A DNA stretch of 64,000 nt from Apilactobacillus sp. (GTDB lineage Bacteria > Bacillota > Bacilli > Lactobacillales > Lactobacillaceae), in NCBI RefSeq assembly GCF_025290035.1, contig NZ_JAMBKT010000002.1, forward strand, positions 40,593-104,592, read 5' to 3'. The translations under genes and the position numbers were made by a program. Positions 48,979 through 58,183 of the stretch are shown piece by piece (positions within the stretch are counted from its first letter, which is position 1; each line of letters begins with the position of its first letter). The notes beneath the pieces were generated by a model. The model ran no database searches. It saw only the letters and a list, made by a program, of their open reading frames with translations, and was not told the DNA's origin.

Positions 48979-49007
48979 ATTATCTCAATTTATAATTAAC
49001 ATAACAA
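48979..49007 (-). promoter_or_regulatory. mprF promoter
   Basis: Minus-strand TTGTTA (49007-49002) and GATAAT (48984-48979), spacer 17 bp. Confidence 0.6.
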
Positions 49008-49029
49008 GGTTTTATATCTAATTTATGTA

Positions 49030-49064
49030 CAAAAAAAGACACATGATAAACATGTGTCTTTTTG
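49030..49064 (-). terminator. Terminator after rplL
   Basis: AAGACACATG / CATGTGTCTT stem with a 5-nt loop and U tract in the minus-strand transcript. Confidence 0.9.
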
Positions 49065-49076
49065 AAAAGGTTTAAA

Positions 49077-49439
49077 TTACTTAAGAGTAACTTGTGCGCC
49101 AACTTCTTCAAGCTTAGCTTTGATGTCGTTAGCTTCGTCTTCTTTAGCATCTTCTTTGATAACTGAAGGAGCACCATCAACAAGGTCTTTTGAGTCTTTT
49201 AGACCTAGACCAGTGATTTCACGTACAACCTTGATAGCCTTAACCTTTTGGTCACCAGCTGAAGTTAGTTCTACAGTGAATGAGTCTTTAGCGGCACCAG
49301 CAGCACCACCAGCAGCAGGAGCAGCAGCTGCTGCAGCTGTAACGTCGAATTCTTCTTCAATAGCCTTAACTAAGTCGTTTAGGTCTGAGATTGAAGCTTC
49401 TTTAATTTGTTCAATAATGTTATCTTTATCAAAAGCCAT
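49077..49439 (-). CDS. rplL: Ribosomal protein bL12 (L7/L12)
   Basis: Stalk protein that recruits translational GTPases. 120 aa: an N-terminal dimerisation domain, an Ala/Gly-rich hinge ([18 protein letters not shown], about 34-51) and a C-terminal domain with [25 protein letters not shown] helices. ATG 49439 (MAFDK) follows GGAGG. The upstream ATG would include that site. Confidence 0.98.
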   Translation of the reverse strand: MAFDKDNIIEQIKEASISDLNDLVKAIEEEFDVTAAAAAAPAAGGAAGAAKDSFTVELTSAGDQKVKAIKVVREITGLGLKDSKDLVDGAPSVIKEDAKEDEANDIKAKLEEVGAQVTLK

Positions 49440-49484
49440 TTTAATTTCCTCCAATTTGGATAGTTATAATTTTATTTGTTGAGC

Positions 49485-49991
49485 TTAGGCTACGTCGCCA
49501 TCGCCCTTTTCTGCAACTGCTTTAACAGCAATAGCAAACTTGCGAACAGGTGATTGTAACATGCTTGCAAGGATTGAAATTGAATCTTCTCGACTTGGTA
49601 ATGAAGCGAATTCTTCAATTTCAGCAAGAGTAGATACCTTACTTTCAAGGATACCACCCTTAATTTCAACAGCTTCAGTATTGTCAGCAAAGCTCTTCAA
49701 TACTTTAGCTGGAGCAATAGGATCTTCATCAGAGAATGCTACGGCAGTAGGACCCTTGAATAAATCACCTAATTCTTCGTAACCTGCTTCTTTAGATGCA
49801 CGTACAGCAATGTTATTCTTGATAACATTGAATGAAACGCCTGCATCACGTAATTGCTTACGTAAGTCAGTTACTTCAGCAACGTTCAAACCACGGTAGT
49901 TAACTACAATAGCTGTAGTAGCGTTCTTGAATTGTTCAGTAACTTCTTCTACACGTTTAGCTTTGGCGTCGATTACTTCTTTCTTTGGCAT
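49485..49991 (-). CDS. rplJ: Ribosomal protein uL10
   Basis: Base of the L12 stalk. 168 aa starting [34 protein letters not shown] (about 31-48) is typical of L10, and the C-terminal helix holds the L12-binding region. ATG 49991 follows GGGAGGTG. Controlled through the L10 leader upstream. 45 bp before rplL. Confidence 0.98.
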   Translation of the reverse strand: MPKKEVIDAKAKRVEEVTEQFKNATTAIVVNYRGLNVAEVTDLRKQLRDAGVSFNVIKNNIAVRASKEAGYEELGDLFKGPTAVAFSDEDPIAPAKVLKSFADNTEAVEIKGGILESKVSTLAEIEEFASLPSREDSISILASMLQSPVRKFAIAVKAVAEKGDGDVA

Positions 49992-50019
49992 TGTTTCACC
50001 TCCCAATATTTTTTGGGAT

Positions 50020-50128
50020 TTAATAAAAAATCCCTATGCCACCTAGACATAGAGAAACCGTTTTAAGTGTCCTCGTTGGGATATTAAGGTACAAGTACCA
50101 CCCAAGTCTTAGGTAGATATCAATTTTA
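50020..50128 (-). promoter_or_regulatory. Ribosomal protein L10 leader (autoregulation)
   Basis: The rplJ leader transcript (minus strand) can fold into the L10(L12)4 binding structure: paired segments GTACTTGTACC, CCCAACGAGGACAC, ACCTAAGAC...and GTCTAGGTGGCATAGGG. The order agrees with the Rfam-type L10 leader known in Firmicutes. Excess L10-L12 complex would bind here and lower rplJL expression. Confidence 0.75.
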
Positions 50129-50139
50129 TAACAAATAGT

Positions 50140-50168
50140 ATTTTACTATACATATAAAGCTTGGTCAA
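50140..50168 (-). promoter_or_regulatory. rplJL promoter
   Basis: Minus-strand TTGACC (50168-50163) and TAAAAT (50145-50140), spacer 17 bp. Confidence 0.75.
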
Positions 50169-50203
50169 TAGGGATTTTTAAATTCCAAATTAATTACTTA
50201 ACT

Positions 50204-50896
50204 TTAGAATGATTCTAGATCAACCTTCACACCAGGTCCGAAAGTTGACGAAACTGATAAGTTAGCGATGTAAGTACCACGAACTGAAGCTGGACGGTTC
50301 TTAACAATCAAGTCTTCAATAGCCTTGAAGTTACCAACTAGCTTGTCAGTGTCGAATGATGACTTACCAATAATAACAGCAACGTTACCGTCACGGTCAG
50401 TACGGTAAGTTACCTTACCTGATTTTGAATCAGATACGGCTTTCTTAACATCCATAGTAACTGTACCAGTCTTAGGGTTTGGCATTAAGTTCTTTGGTCC
50501 AAGAACACGACCTAGACGACCAACTTGAGCCATCATGTCTGGTGTTGCAATAGCAACATCAAAGTCTAACCAACCGTTTTGGATTTTATCAGCTAATTCT
50601 GCGTCACCAACAACATCTGCGCCAGCTTCTTCAGCTTCCTTAGCCTTGTCACCCTTAGCAAATACAACAACTTTTTGGTCTTTACCTGTACCGTTTGGTA
50701 AGACAACAGCACCACGTAATTGTTGATCAGCTTGTTTAGTGTCAACATTTAAGTTAAATACAACTTCAACAGTTGAATCAAACTTAGCGAAATCAATTTT
50801 CTTTACAAGATCAACAGCTTCTTCAACAGAGTAAGCCTTGTTACGGTCTACTTGCTTTAAAGCGTCTTGATACTTTTTACCTCTTTTTTGAGCCAT
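50204..50896 (-). CDS. rplA: Ribosomal protein uL1
   Basis: L1-stalk protein, which moves tRNA out of the E site and binds its own mRNA as a repressor in many bacteria. 230 aa. [14 protein letters not shown] start, conserved [24 protein letters not shown] 50896 follows GGAGG. A longer reading begins inside the rplK-rplA hairpin. rplK is 101 bp upstream. Confidence 0.98.
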   Translation of the reverse strand: MAQKRGKKYQDALKQVDRNKAYSVEEAVDLVKKIDFAKFDSTVEVVFNLNVDTKQADQQLRGAVVLPNGTGKDQKVVVFAKGDKAKEAEEAGADVVGDAELADKIQNGWLDFDVAIATPDMMAQVGRLGRVLGPKNLMPNPKTGTVTMDVKKAVSDSKSGKVTYRTDRDGNVAVIIGKSSFDTDKLVGNFKAIEDLIVKNRPASVRGTYIANLSVSSTFGPGVKVDLESF

Positions 50897-50943
50897 CAGT
50901 GTTTTCCTCCTTGCAATTGTGGTTGTAACGGATAAACCTCCCA

Positions 50944-50975
50944 CATAACACCTAAATATAGGTGTTATGGTACTA
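50944..50975 (-). promoter_or_regulatory. Hairpin between rplK and rplA
   Basis: An 11-bp perfect stem CATAACACCTA / TAGGTGTTATG with loop TATT, directly followed by GGGAGG rather than U residues, so it is not a normal terminator. It is a candidate protein-binding or processing element in the rplK-rplA mRNA, and L1 autoregulation is a reasonable guess. Confidence 0.5.
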
Positions 50976-50997
50976 CAGTATAGAAACTAATTAAAAA

Positions 50998-51423
50998 TTA
51001 GCCTTCAACAGTGAATCCCATACTACGAGCAGTACCTTCGATCATACGCATTGCGGCTTCAACATCAGCTGCGTTTAGATCTTTCATCTTAGTTTCGGCG
51101 ATTTCCTTAACTTGGTCCTTAGTTACACTAGCAACCTTGTTAGTGTTTGGTTCACCAGAACCATGTTCAACACCAGCAGCCTTCTTCAATAGAATTGAAG
51201 CAGGTGGTGTCTTAGTAATGAAATCGAATGAACGATCTTCATATACAGAAATCACAACTGGAATCAAGTATCCTGCTTGATCAGCAGTACGAGCGTTGAA
51301 TTCCTTAGTGAATCCCATAATGTTAATACCAGCTTGACCCAATGCAGGTCCAACTGGAGGAGCAGGTGTTGCTTTACCCGCAGGAATTTGCAATTTAACT
51401 ACGTTAGCTACTTTTTTAGCCAC
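50998..51423 (-). CDS. rplK: Ribosomal protein uL11
   Basis: Part of the GTPase-associated centre. 141 aa (canonical length) from GTG 51423, [18 protein letters not shown], with [29 protein letters not shown] lies eight bases upstream. Reading further upstream (to 51501) runs through the leader and is not credible. Confidence 0.97.
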   Translation of the reverse strand: MAKKVANVVKLQIPAGKATPAPPVGPALGQAGINIMGFTKEFNARTADQAGYLIPVVISVYEDRSFDFITKTPPASILLKKAAGVEHGSGEPNTNKVASVTKDQVKEIAETKMKDLNAADVEAAMRMIEGTARSMGFTVEG

Positions 51424-51510
51424 GAGACATACCTCCTTAAGTCCGTGTGTGGTAAAAATTGGAGATGAGATTTCTCCTCCCACTTGAGTATGCGTGAACA
51501 TACAAAATAT

Positions 51511-51539
51511 AATATATCACGTTTAATTATAATTAACAA
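51511..51539 (-). promoter_or_regulatory. rplKA promoter
   Basis: Minus-strand TTGTTA (51539-51534) and TATATT (51516-51511), spacer 17 bp. The leader is about 80 nt. Confidence 0.65.
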
Positions 51540-51547
51540 CCCATTTT

Positions 51548-52093
51548 TTATCTAATTGGTTGTACTTGGCTAAATGTTAATTCAGCAGTGGTTGCACGAC
51601 CGAACATGTCGATATTAACCTTTAGCTTAGCCTTTTCATCGTCTTTTTCAATAATCTTACCAGTTAAGTCAGCGAATGCACCATCAATAATAGTAATAGT
51701 GTCACCAATTTCAGCATCAAGTTCTTGTTTTTCTTGTGCTACACCGATACGACTTAGAATTAATTCTACTTCATCAGGTAACAATGGAGTTGGTTTACTA
51801 CCTTGACCATGTGATCCGATAAAACCAGTAACACCTGGAGTATTTCTAACGATGTACCATGCTTCGTCAGTCATAACCATTTCAACTAAAACGTAACCTG
51901 GGAATGTTTTGTCCATCTTAACTTTATCAACACCGTCTTTAACTTCGTGTTCTTCAGTTTCAGGAACAACTACTCTAAAGATAAAGTTAGACATTCCCAT
52001 TGATTCAGTACGTGAATCAAGGTTAGCCTTAACTTTGTTTTCGTAACCTGAGTAAGTATGAATTACATACCATTGTTTTTCTACTGATTCCAT
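51548..52093 (-). CDS. nusG: Transcription termination/antitermination factor NusG
   Basis: Binds RNA polymerase and modulates pausing and Rho-dependent or intrinsic termination. 181 aa: an N-terminal NGN domain (WYVIHTYSGYENKVKANL, GYVLVEM, VRNTPGVTGFIGS) and a C-terminal KOW domain (GDTITIIDGAFADLTGKI). ATG 52093. An intrinsic terminator separates it from secE. Confidence 0.97.
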   Translation of the reverse strand: MESVEKQWYVIHTYSGYENKVKANLDSRTESMGMSNFIFRVVVPETEEHEVKDGVDKVKMDKTFPGYVLVEMVMTDEAWYIVRNTPGVTGFIGSHGQGSKPTPLLPDEVELILSRIGVAQEKQELDAEIGDTITIIDGAFADLTGKIIEKDDEKAKLKVNIDMFGRATTAELTFSQVQPIR

Positions 52094-52124
52094 TATGATT
52101 AACTCCCTTATATTTTTCCAAAAT

Positions 52125-52152
52125 AAAAAAACTCCGTACTCACGAAGTTTTA
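52125..52152 (-). terminator. Intrinsic terminator between secE and nusG
   Basis: AACTTCG / CGGAGTT stem (one G-U pair) with a six-nt loop and seven U residues in the minus-strand transcript, within the operon and 30 bp before the nusG start. Confidence 0.7.
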
Positions 52153-52198
52153 AACTATCATTATAATATCACTATTGTGAAAATTTTTAAACACTAAT

Positions 52199-52372
52199 TT
52201 AAATATATAGCAATCCTGATTGAATTGCCCAATCAACGATTGCAAAGAAGATTGCAAAAATAATTGACATTGATACTACGATAGTTGTATCGATTCTAGT
52301 TTGGTGACCGTTTGGCCATACAACTAGCTTCATTTCAGTACCAACACTCTTAAAGAATTTAAATAACTTCAT
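52199..52372 (-). CDS. secE: Preprotein translocase subunit SecE
   Basis: 57-aa single-span membrane protein that clamps SecY. The sequence runs MKLFKFFKSVGTEMKLVVWP...; the amphipathic helix with the conserved VWP is at about residues 18-20, and one transmembrane helix is at about 31-55. ATG 52372 follows GGGGGAAAACG. It was found by reading the gap between rpmG and nusG, and length and order fit the family. Confidence 0.93.
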   Translation of the reverse strand: MKLFKFFKSVGTEMKLVVWPNGHQTRIDTTIVVSMSIIFAIFFAIVDWAIQSGLLYI

Positions 52373-52387
52373 CGTTTTCCCCCGCTT

Positions 52388-52537
52388 TTATACCGTTTGC
52401 TTATGCATTGTAGCTTTAGCACAATGCTTACAATATTTTTTTACTTCTAATCGATTGTCATGGTTATTACCGACCGTAGTCGTATAATTTCTGGAACCAC
52501 AAACTGCACATTGTAAAGCAATTTTCTTTTGTGACAT
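52388..52537 (-). CDS. rpmG: Ribosomal protein bL33 (zinc type)
   Basis: 49 aa, [20 protein letters not shown]..., with two CxxC pairs (CAVC and CKHC), so this is the zinc-containing C+ form. ATG 52537 follows GGGAG. Located between sigH and secE, as in Bacillus. Confidence 0.93.
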   Translation of the reverse strand: MSQKKIALQCAVCGSRNYTTTVGNNHDNRLEVKKYCKHCAKATMHKQTV

Positions 52538-52607
52538 TTCTGATTACTCCCAGACTTTAATGCTTTCATAATATCATTTATATTTTTACTAGTCAACGAA
52601 ACAAATA

Positions 52608-53216
52608 TTAACGATAAGTAGCTTTAAGTACCTTTTTTAGTTTGATTTTTAACCGACTAATGCAATTTTCAAGAGTCTTGTCACTATGAGTTTTATTCAG
52701 ATTACAGCGAAGCTCGTCCATTTTATCGCTGTTGCCCTCACAAATCTGCATTAACATTGCATGCGCAACTTTTAACTCCATTGGTGACAATTCATTTGAA
52801 AGCTTTTCTATGCACTCTTTCAACTTAATTGTTTCTTCCGGATGCATATAAACGCCATCTTTTAAACTATTATTATAGATAGTTTCATTTGCACTATATG
52901 AAACTAGTTTATCTGCTGGCATTCTTTTCTTTGCATTGCTTCTTCTTAAAATGTCAAACAAGTGATTTTTCAAACTAATTTTGAAGAGAGTTCCAAAAGA
53001 AGCATTTCGTTCAAAGCTGTAATTTTTAATATTCTTGATCATTACCAGCATTGCTTCTTGATACCAATCATCAATGTCCATGTCTGTTAAGTAATAGCCA
53101 CTCCACACTTTATTTACAAGTGGCTTGTACTTGTTAAACAATTCTTTCAAAGCCTCTTCATTTCTATTATTCTTAAAATCCGTTATTAATTCTTTATCAA
53201 TATTTTTAATCTTCAT
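52608..53216 (-). CDS. sigH: RNA polymerase sigma factor SigH (sigma-70 family)
   Basis: 202 aa. Region 2 is visible (DDWYQEAMLVMIKNIKNY, FGTLFKISLKNHLFDILRR), and region 4 near the C terminus (SPMELKVAHAML...) is less conserved. SigH homologues in lactobacilli can activate competence genes such as the comF pair in this window. Its position upstream of rpmG-secE-nusG is the Bacillus arrangement. ATG 53216 follows AGAGGCG. Confidence 0.85.
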   Translation of the reverse strand: MKIKNIDKELITDFKNNRNEEALKELFNKYKPLVNKVWSGYYLTDMDIDDWYQEAMLVMIKNIKNYSFERNASFGTLFKISLKNHLFDILRRSNAKKRMPADKLVSYSANETIYNNSLKDGVYMHPEETIKLKECIEKLSNELSPMELKVAHAMLMQICEGNSDKMDELRCNLNKTHSDKTLENCISRLKIKLKKVLKATYR

Positions 53217-53262
53217 ACGCCTCTTACTAAACCCCTATAACTTAATTATAAGTGCATAGATA

Positions 53263-53306
53263 AATTTAAATAAGCTTGAGTTTATAAGCAAGCGAACTTT
53301 CGTTCG
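53263..53306 (-). promoter_or_regulatory. sigH promoter with perfect LexA-type box
   Basis: A perfect palindrome CGAAC-TTTC-GTTCG lies at 53293-53306 (the Gram-positive SOS box pattern CGAAC-N4-GTTCG). On the minus strand it is directly followed by a possible promoter TTGCTT (53291-53286), 17-bp spacer, TAAATT (53268-53263). A second TATAAT lies closer to the gene. If LexA binds here, sigH would be damage-inducible, which is inference. Confidence 0.55.
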
Positions 53307-53346
53307 TTTATAAAACATTGATGTAAATTAATATTCATTTAGAATT

Positions 53347-53871
53347 TTAATCTTTAGAAAGATTATCTCGTAATTTTTCTAATCTTAACAACTGATCATC
53401 CGACCAAGTTAGTCGTTGTGCGGTTAATTGATTAGAATAATTCTTAACATGTGATTTAATCTCTTTCTTTGATCTTTGAACATCCCTTAATAATTCACGC
53501 GATGATATTCTCAATGCTCCTGCAGAAAAGACAGTCCATTGTTCAGCTTGATCAGAAGTAACTACTACTACTTGCACGAATCTAGATTGTTTTTGACGAG
53601 CATAAGCCTCAATATAACTATCCGCAGTCTCATCCTTACTAGTCCATATAATATCTAAATCATATTTATTATCTTTTTTAGATAATCCAGGTACATACAT
53701 CGCATCAAAGATAATTTTCATATCGACGTCACGATATTTTTTATATTCAGAAATCGTATGAATTAAAGCATCCCTAGCGTCAGCTAATCTGTCCTCTAAC
53801 TTTAGTTTATTCAATTCAGGCCAGCTACCAATTACATTGTATCCATCAATCAACAGTAATTGTTTTTTCAT
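53347..53871 (-). CDS. rae1: NYN-domain endoribonuclease Rae1 (YacP)
   Basis: 174 aa. NYN/PIN-like fold with the acidic residue in LLIDGYNVIGSWPEL (about 5-19), then VDMKIIFDAMYVPG and VVVVTSDQAEQW. Bacillus Rae1 cuts mRNA on the ribosome. It is 13 bp after rlmB. Confidence 0.9.
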   Translation of the reverse strand: MKKQLLLIDGYNVIGSWPELNKLKLEDRLADARDALIHTISEYKKYRDVDMKIIFDAMYVPGLSKKDNKYDLDIIWTSKDETADSYIEAYARQKQSRFVQVVVVTSDQAEQWTVFSAGALRISSRELLRDVQRSKKEIKSHVKNYSNQLTAQRLTWSDDQLLRLEKLRDNLSKD

Positions 53872-53884
53872 TTTTAAAACCCTC

Positions 53885-54640
53885 TTATAATGGATTTCTT
53901 GAGTTATAAGCTTGATACATTAATAAACTAGCAGCAACACTAGCGTTTAAACTTTGTAATTGACCTACCATTGGAATAGTTAACATTTCATCTACATTCT
54001 TTTTCAATAATGGTGAAATTCCTTTTCCTTCATTACCAATAATTACAGCAACTGGGCCTTTAGCGTCCCATCTTCTATAATCTGATCCCTTCATATCTGT
54101 ACCAAATACCCAAACACCACGTTCTTTTAATTCATTAACAGTGTTAACTAGGTTAGTTACTCGTGCTACTGGGATTCTTTCAATTGCCCCAGCAGAAGTT
54201 TTCGCAACAGTTGAAGTTAATCCAACTGCACGGTGTTTAGGAATAATAACTCCGGTTACCCCTGCAGCATCAGCAGTTCTAATGATTGATCCTAGATTAT
54301 GTGGATCTTCGATGTTATCTAAAATCAAGAAGAATGGTGGAACATCTTGTTTTTCTGAGTTATCAAACAATTCATCAACCGTTGCATACTTGTATGGTGA
54401 AATTGAAAGGATTACTCCTTGGTGATTTTGATTATCAGATAATAAATCTAATTTTTGCTTTGGTACAGTAGAAATGACTAAGTGCTTTTGTTTTGCTAAC
54501 TTAATAATTTCTTCGATACTTTTTTCATCTTTTTTAATTCCATTTTGCAAAAAGACCTTGTTGATTTCTTGTTTCCCTCTTAATGCGGAAACGACCGGAT
54601 GACGTCCGATAATAAATTCACTTTGATCGCTAGTTTTCAT
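53885..54640 (-). CDS. rlmB: 23S rRNA (guanosine-2'-O-)-methyltransferase RlmB
   Basis: SPOUT enzyme that methylates Gm2251 in the P-site loop. 251 aa: an N-terminal substrate domain starting [14 protein letters not shown], and the knotted SAM domain with [32 protein letters not shown] and [21 protein letters not shown]. It overlaps mrnC by 11 bp. Confidence 0.95.
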   Translation of the reverse strand: MKTSDQSEFIIGRHPVVSALRGKQEINKVFLQNGIKKDEKSIEEIIKLAKQKHLVISTVPKQKLDLLSDNQNHQGVILSISPYKYATVDELFDNSEKQDVPPFFLILDNIEDPHNLGSIIRTADAAGVTGVIIPKHRAVGLTSTVAKTSAGAIERIPVARVTNLVNTVNELKERGVWVFGTDMKGSDYRRWDAKGPVAVIIGNEGKGISPLLKKNVDEMLTIPMVGQLQSLNASVAASLLMYQAYNSRNPL

Positions 54641-55046
54641 ATTGTGGCCTCCCTGCTTCTACTTGTTCAATGCACCATTGTGCTAATTCAGATAATCGTT
54701 CATTTTGTTGTGTTAGTGATAGGTATCCCATCATTGCTTCAAAACCGGTTGAAAAACGGTATGTTAATACACTTGTATTTTTAGCATGAGTATAACTTTT
54801 CGCATTTCTTCCGCGTTTAAAAACGGCATCTTCTTCCTCAGTTAAAATTTCATCTTCTAACATAAGTTGAATTAATGCTGCTTGTGCCTTTGCAGACACG
54901 TACTTTCTAGCAGTTTTTTGTAAACGATTAGGCTTGTTAATTCCTAAGTTTAATAGGTGTTTTCTAATAAACACTTCATACACAGAGTCGCCTAAATATG
55001 CTAACGCGATTCCATTCAACTGTTTATAATCAATGTTGTTTTCCAT
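54630..55046 (-). CDS. mrnC: Mini-ribonuclease 3
   Basis: RNase III-like dimer without a double-strand RNA-binding domain. It matures 23S rRNA in Bacillus. 138 aa. The conserved [19 protein letters not shown] (about 13-31) contains the catalytic Asp, and GRNAKS is present. ATG 55046 follows AAGGGAA. Linked to cysS, as usual. Confidence 0.93.
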   Translation of the reverse strand: MENNIDYKQLNGIALAYLGDSVYEVFIRKHLLNLGINKPNRLQKTARKYVSAKAQAALIQLMLEDEILTEEEDAVFKRGRNAKSYTHAKNTSVLTYRFSTGFEAMMGYLSLTQQNERLSELAQWCIEQVEAGRPQYEN

Positions 55047-55049
55047 TAT

Positions 55050-56456
55050 TTATTCCCTTCTAAAACGGGTTCCTTGAGCTGTATCTTCTAAAATAATCCC
55101 AAGTTCTTTCAATTGATCCCTAATTTCATCACTTCTAGCGAAGTCCTTATTTTTACGAGCTTGATTTCTTTCTTCAATCAAACCTTCAACTTCACTATCA
55201 TCAAGTTTTTCTTCTTTTAGAATCACACCAAAAACAGATGACATTTTAACTAATTTATCGATAATTAACTTAACAGTTCCAGCACCCACTTCAGGTCTTT
55301 CTGCATATAAATTACCTAATTTGGCTAATTCATAGACAGCATCGATTCCGTTTTGCGCATTAAAATCATCATCCATTGCATCTTGAAAATCAGCTTGGAT
55401 TTGGCGAATTTCTTGTTCTAATTTAATGTCATCTACATCACCAGCATCTACTAAACGGTAATTCAAATTGTTAAAAGCATTCTTTAACTTATTTAAGTTA
55501 TTTTCCGCTGCTTTTAGGTTTGCTTGGTTGTATTGAATTGGACGACGATATTGGGTAGTAGACATTAGGAAACGAACAACTTGTGGGTCCACTTCCTTAA
55601 CGATGTCATGCACAGTAACGAAGTTACCCAATGATTTACTCATCTTTTCGTTGTCATCACCTACTGTCACAAAACCATTGTGCATCCAGTAGTTAACAAA
55701 CTTATGGCCAGTTTTGGCTTCACTTTGTGCACGTTCATTTTCATGATGAGGGAATTTCAAATCTTCACCACCACCATGAATATCAATCGTGTCACCTAAA
55801 TACTTAGTTGACATTACTGAACATTCAATATGCCATCCTGGTCGACCTTCACCCCAAGGTGATTGCCATGAAATTTCGCCTGGCTTCGCAGCTTTCCATA
55901 GAACAAAATCGATAGGATCTTCTTTTTTAGCTAGTTCATCGTCACTGACATGTTGACTCGCACCTGATTCTAAATCATCAATACTTTGATGTGCTAAATG
56001 GCCATAATCAGCGTATTTTCTGGCACGGTAATATACATCACCATCCACTTCATACGCAAAACCTTGATCAACTAATGATTTTACGAAATCAATAATCCCG
56101 TCGATATTATCGGTCGCTCTAGGATTCATTGTTGCTGGTTCTACATTAAGCGCTTTAACATCTTCTTTATAAGCTTCAATATACTTGTCCGCTAATTCAT
56201 TTACGGTAGTATTTTCTGCTTTCGCTTCATTAATTAGCTTATCATCCACATCGGTAAAATTAGAAATATAGTTAACTTGGTAACCACAATATTCAAAGTA
56301 ACGACGAATAGTATCAAATGCAACAATACTTCTCGCGTTTCCAATATGAATATAGTTGTATACTGTTGGACCACAGACATACATACCAACCGTTCTTGGC
56401 TTAATTGGTTTAAATACGTCTTTTTCTTGAGTTAATGTATTATAGATCCTTAGCAT
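55050..56456 (-). CDS. cysS: Cysteinyl-tRNA synthetase
   Basis: Class I synthetase with an active-site zinc. 468 aa: HIGN (about 37-40) in [12 protein letters not shown], zinc-binding residues from CGPTVY through CSVMS and [15 protein letters not shown], and KMSKSLG (about 264-270). ATG 56456 (MLRIYNTL) follows GAGGTG. A GTG three codons upstream overlaps that site. A terminator separates it from gltX, and no T-box leader is present. Confidence 0.96.
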   Translation of the reverse strand: MLRIYNTLTQEKDVFKPIKPRTVGMYVCGPTVYNYIHIGNARSIVAFDTIRRYFEYCGYQVNYISNFTDVDDKLINEAKAENTTVNELADKYIEAYKEDVKALNVEPATMNPRATDNIDGIIDFVKSLVDQGFAYEVDGDVYYRARKYADYGHLAHQSIDDLESGASQHVSDDELAKKEDPIDFVLWKAAKPGEISWQSPWGEGRPGWHIECSVMSTKYLGDTIDIHGGGEDLKFPHHENERAQSEAKTGHKFVNYWMHNGFVTVGDDNEKMSKSLGNFVTVHDIVKEVDPQVVRFLMSTTQYRRPIQYNQANLKAAENNLNKLKNAFNNLNYRLVDAGDVDDIKLEQEIRQIQADFQDAMDDDFNAQNGIDAVYELAKLGNLYAERPEVGAGTVKLIIDKLVKMSSVFGVILKEEKLDDSEVEGLIEERNQARKNKDFARSDEIRDQLKELGIILEDTAQGTRFRRE

Positions 56457-56534
56457 TAATGGCACCTCTATTTCTATTTTTTATTCTTATACAATTCTAT
56501 CATAAGAATAGCTTATATATTAGGATAAATTCAA

Positions 56535-56570
56535 ATAAAAAAGCCGCCTAAAGCATGCTTTAGTGCGACT
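56535..56570 (-). terminator. Terminator after gltX
   Basis: A bulged stem built around CTAAAGCATGCTTTAG with a GTCGC / GCGGC base, followed by U residues in the minus-strand transcript. Confidence 0.8.
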
Positions 56571-56577
56571 AGTTTTA

Positions 56578-58068
56578 TTATTGATTGATTTGTTTTAATG
56601 TTTCATCAATATGTTTCAATGCCTTTTCTCTACCAATCAATTCGATTGATTCAGGTAGTTCAGGTCCGTGACTTTCGTGAGTAACGGCAATTCTGATTGG
56701 CATCCATAGTTGACGACCCTTAATCTTAGTTTCTTTTTGAATTTCTTTAATTGCTTTTAGAATTTCAACAGTATCTAAGATTGGGGCTTTTTTAATCTTT
56801 TCAGCGAATGCTTTTAATACGACTGGTGCAGTTTCATTTTGAATTTCTTCAAGAGCTTCACCAGATACTTCAGCAGGTTCGTTGAAGAATACGTCAGCCA
56901 TTTCATTAATTTGAGCCATGTAACTCATTTGTTGCTTGTAAGTGTTAATTAACTTACGTGCCCATTCGATAGTTAAAGCATCTGGATTTTCAGGTAAGTT
57001 ACCCTTCTTAATCAATTGACGTAATGCTAAGTCCATTACAACATCTTCGTCAGCTGACTTAACGTATTGGTTGTTAATCCATTCTAGCTTCTTATTATCG
57101 AAGTTGGCTGGTGATTTACTTAAACGATTTTCATCGTACATCTTGATGAAGTCTTTTTGAGAGAAGATTTCATCTTCACCTTGAGGTGACCAACCTAGTA
57201 ATGTAATGAAGTTAAACATTGCATCTGGTAGGTATCCTAAATCACGGTATTGTTCGATAAATTGAATGATTGATTCATCACGTTTACTTAACTTCTTACC
57301 GGTATCGGCACTAGTAATTAAACTCATGTGACCGAATACTGGAGCTTCCCAACCAAATGCTTCATACATCATTAATTGCTTAGGTGTATTAGCAACGTGG
57401 TCGTCTCCTCTAAAGACGTGTGAAATTTGCATTTCATGATCATCAATAATAACCGCGAAGTTGTAAGTAGGCATTCCATCACGTTTTACGATAACAAAAT
57501 CTCCACCGATAGTGTCTGAGTTAAATTCAACATGACCTTTAACAACATCATCCCATGCGTAAACTTTGTTCTTAGGGACTCTGAAACGAATAACTGGTTT
57601 TAAACCTTTAGCTTCTGAGTCAGCCATTGATTTTTCAATTTCTTCTTGAGACATACCAGCATATTCATATTCGTAATGTGGCATGATTCCTTTAGCACGT
57701 TGTTCTTCACGGTCTGCTTCAAGTTCTTCTTCGGTTTTGTATGAGTAGTATGCTTTGTCTTCATCCAACAATTGTTGAATTAATGGATCATAAATTGATC
57801 GTCTTTCTGATTGTCTGTAAGGACCGAATTTTCCTGGATTATCTGGACCTTCATCCCAATCTAAGCCAAGCCATTTTAAGTTGTCTAACTGACTTTTCTC
57901 ACCATCAGCTACGTTTCGCTTAGTATCAGTATCTTCGATACGGATAATAAACTTACCTTTATTATGTCTAGCAAATAGGTAATTAAAAATTGCTGTTCTA
58001 GCATTACCAATGTGTAAATGTCCGGTTGGACTTGGTGCATATCTAACACGAATTTTCTTATTAGCCAA
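56578..58068 (-). CDS. gltX: Glutamyl-tRNA synthetase
   Basis: Charges tRNA-Glu, and in bacteria with the Gln amidotransferase pathway also tRNA-Gln. 496 aa: HIGN (19-22) in [11 protein letters not shown], the [18 protein letters not shown] segment, and KLSKR (about 259-263). ATG 58068. Lies between the PIN/TRAM gene and cysS, as in many Firmicutes. Confidence 0.97.
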   Translation of the reverse strand: MANKKIRVRYAPSPTGHLHIGNARTAIFNYLFARHNKGKFIIRIEDTDTKRNVADGEKSQLDNLKWLGLDWDEGPDNPGKFGPYRQSERRSIYDPLIQQLLDEDKAYYSYKTEEELEADREEQRAKGIMPHYEYEYAGMSQEEIEKSMADSEAKGLKPVIRFRVPKNKVYAWDDVVKGHVEFNSDTIGGDFVIVKRDGMPTYNFAVIIDDHEMQISHVFRGDDHVANTPKQLMMYEAFGWEAPVFGHMSLITSADTGKKLSKRDESIIQFIEQYRDLGYLPDAMFNFITLLGWSPQGEDEIFSQKDFIKMYDENRLSKSPANFDNKKLEWINNQYVKSADEDVVMDLALRQLIKKGNLPENPDALTIEWARKLINTYKQQMSYMAQINEMADVFFNEPAEVSGEALEEIQNETAPVVLKAFAEKIKKAPILDTVEILKAIKEIQKETKIKGRQLWMPIRIAVTHESHGPELPESIELIGREKALKHIDETLKQINQ

Positions 58069-58183
58069 TGATATTTTCTCCTCTTCTTTTGTATAAATTC
58101 ATAGAATAACATTCTAATTTTACAATTATTATCAGCAAAAATAAAGGGTAGCATTAAATCTATCCGTTTATATAATTTTTTAT

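Noticed and set aside
56457..56577. T-box riboswitch upstream of cysS
   Set aside because: The gap is only about 120 bp and is occupied by the gltX terminator. No T-box sequence (TGGNACCGCG) or specifier loop is seen.
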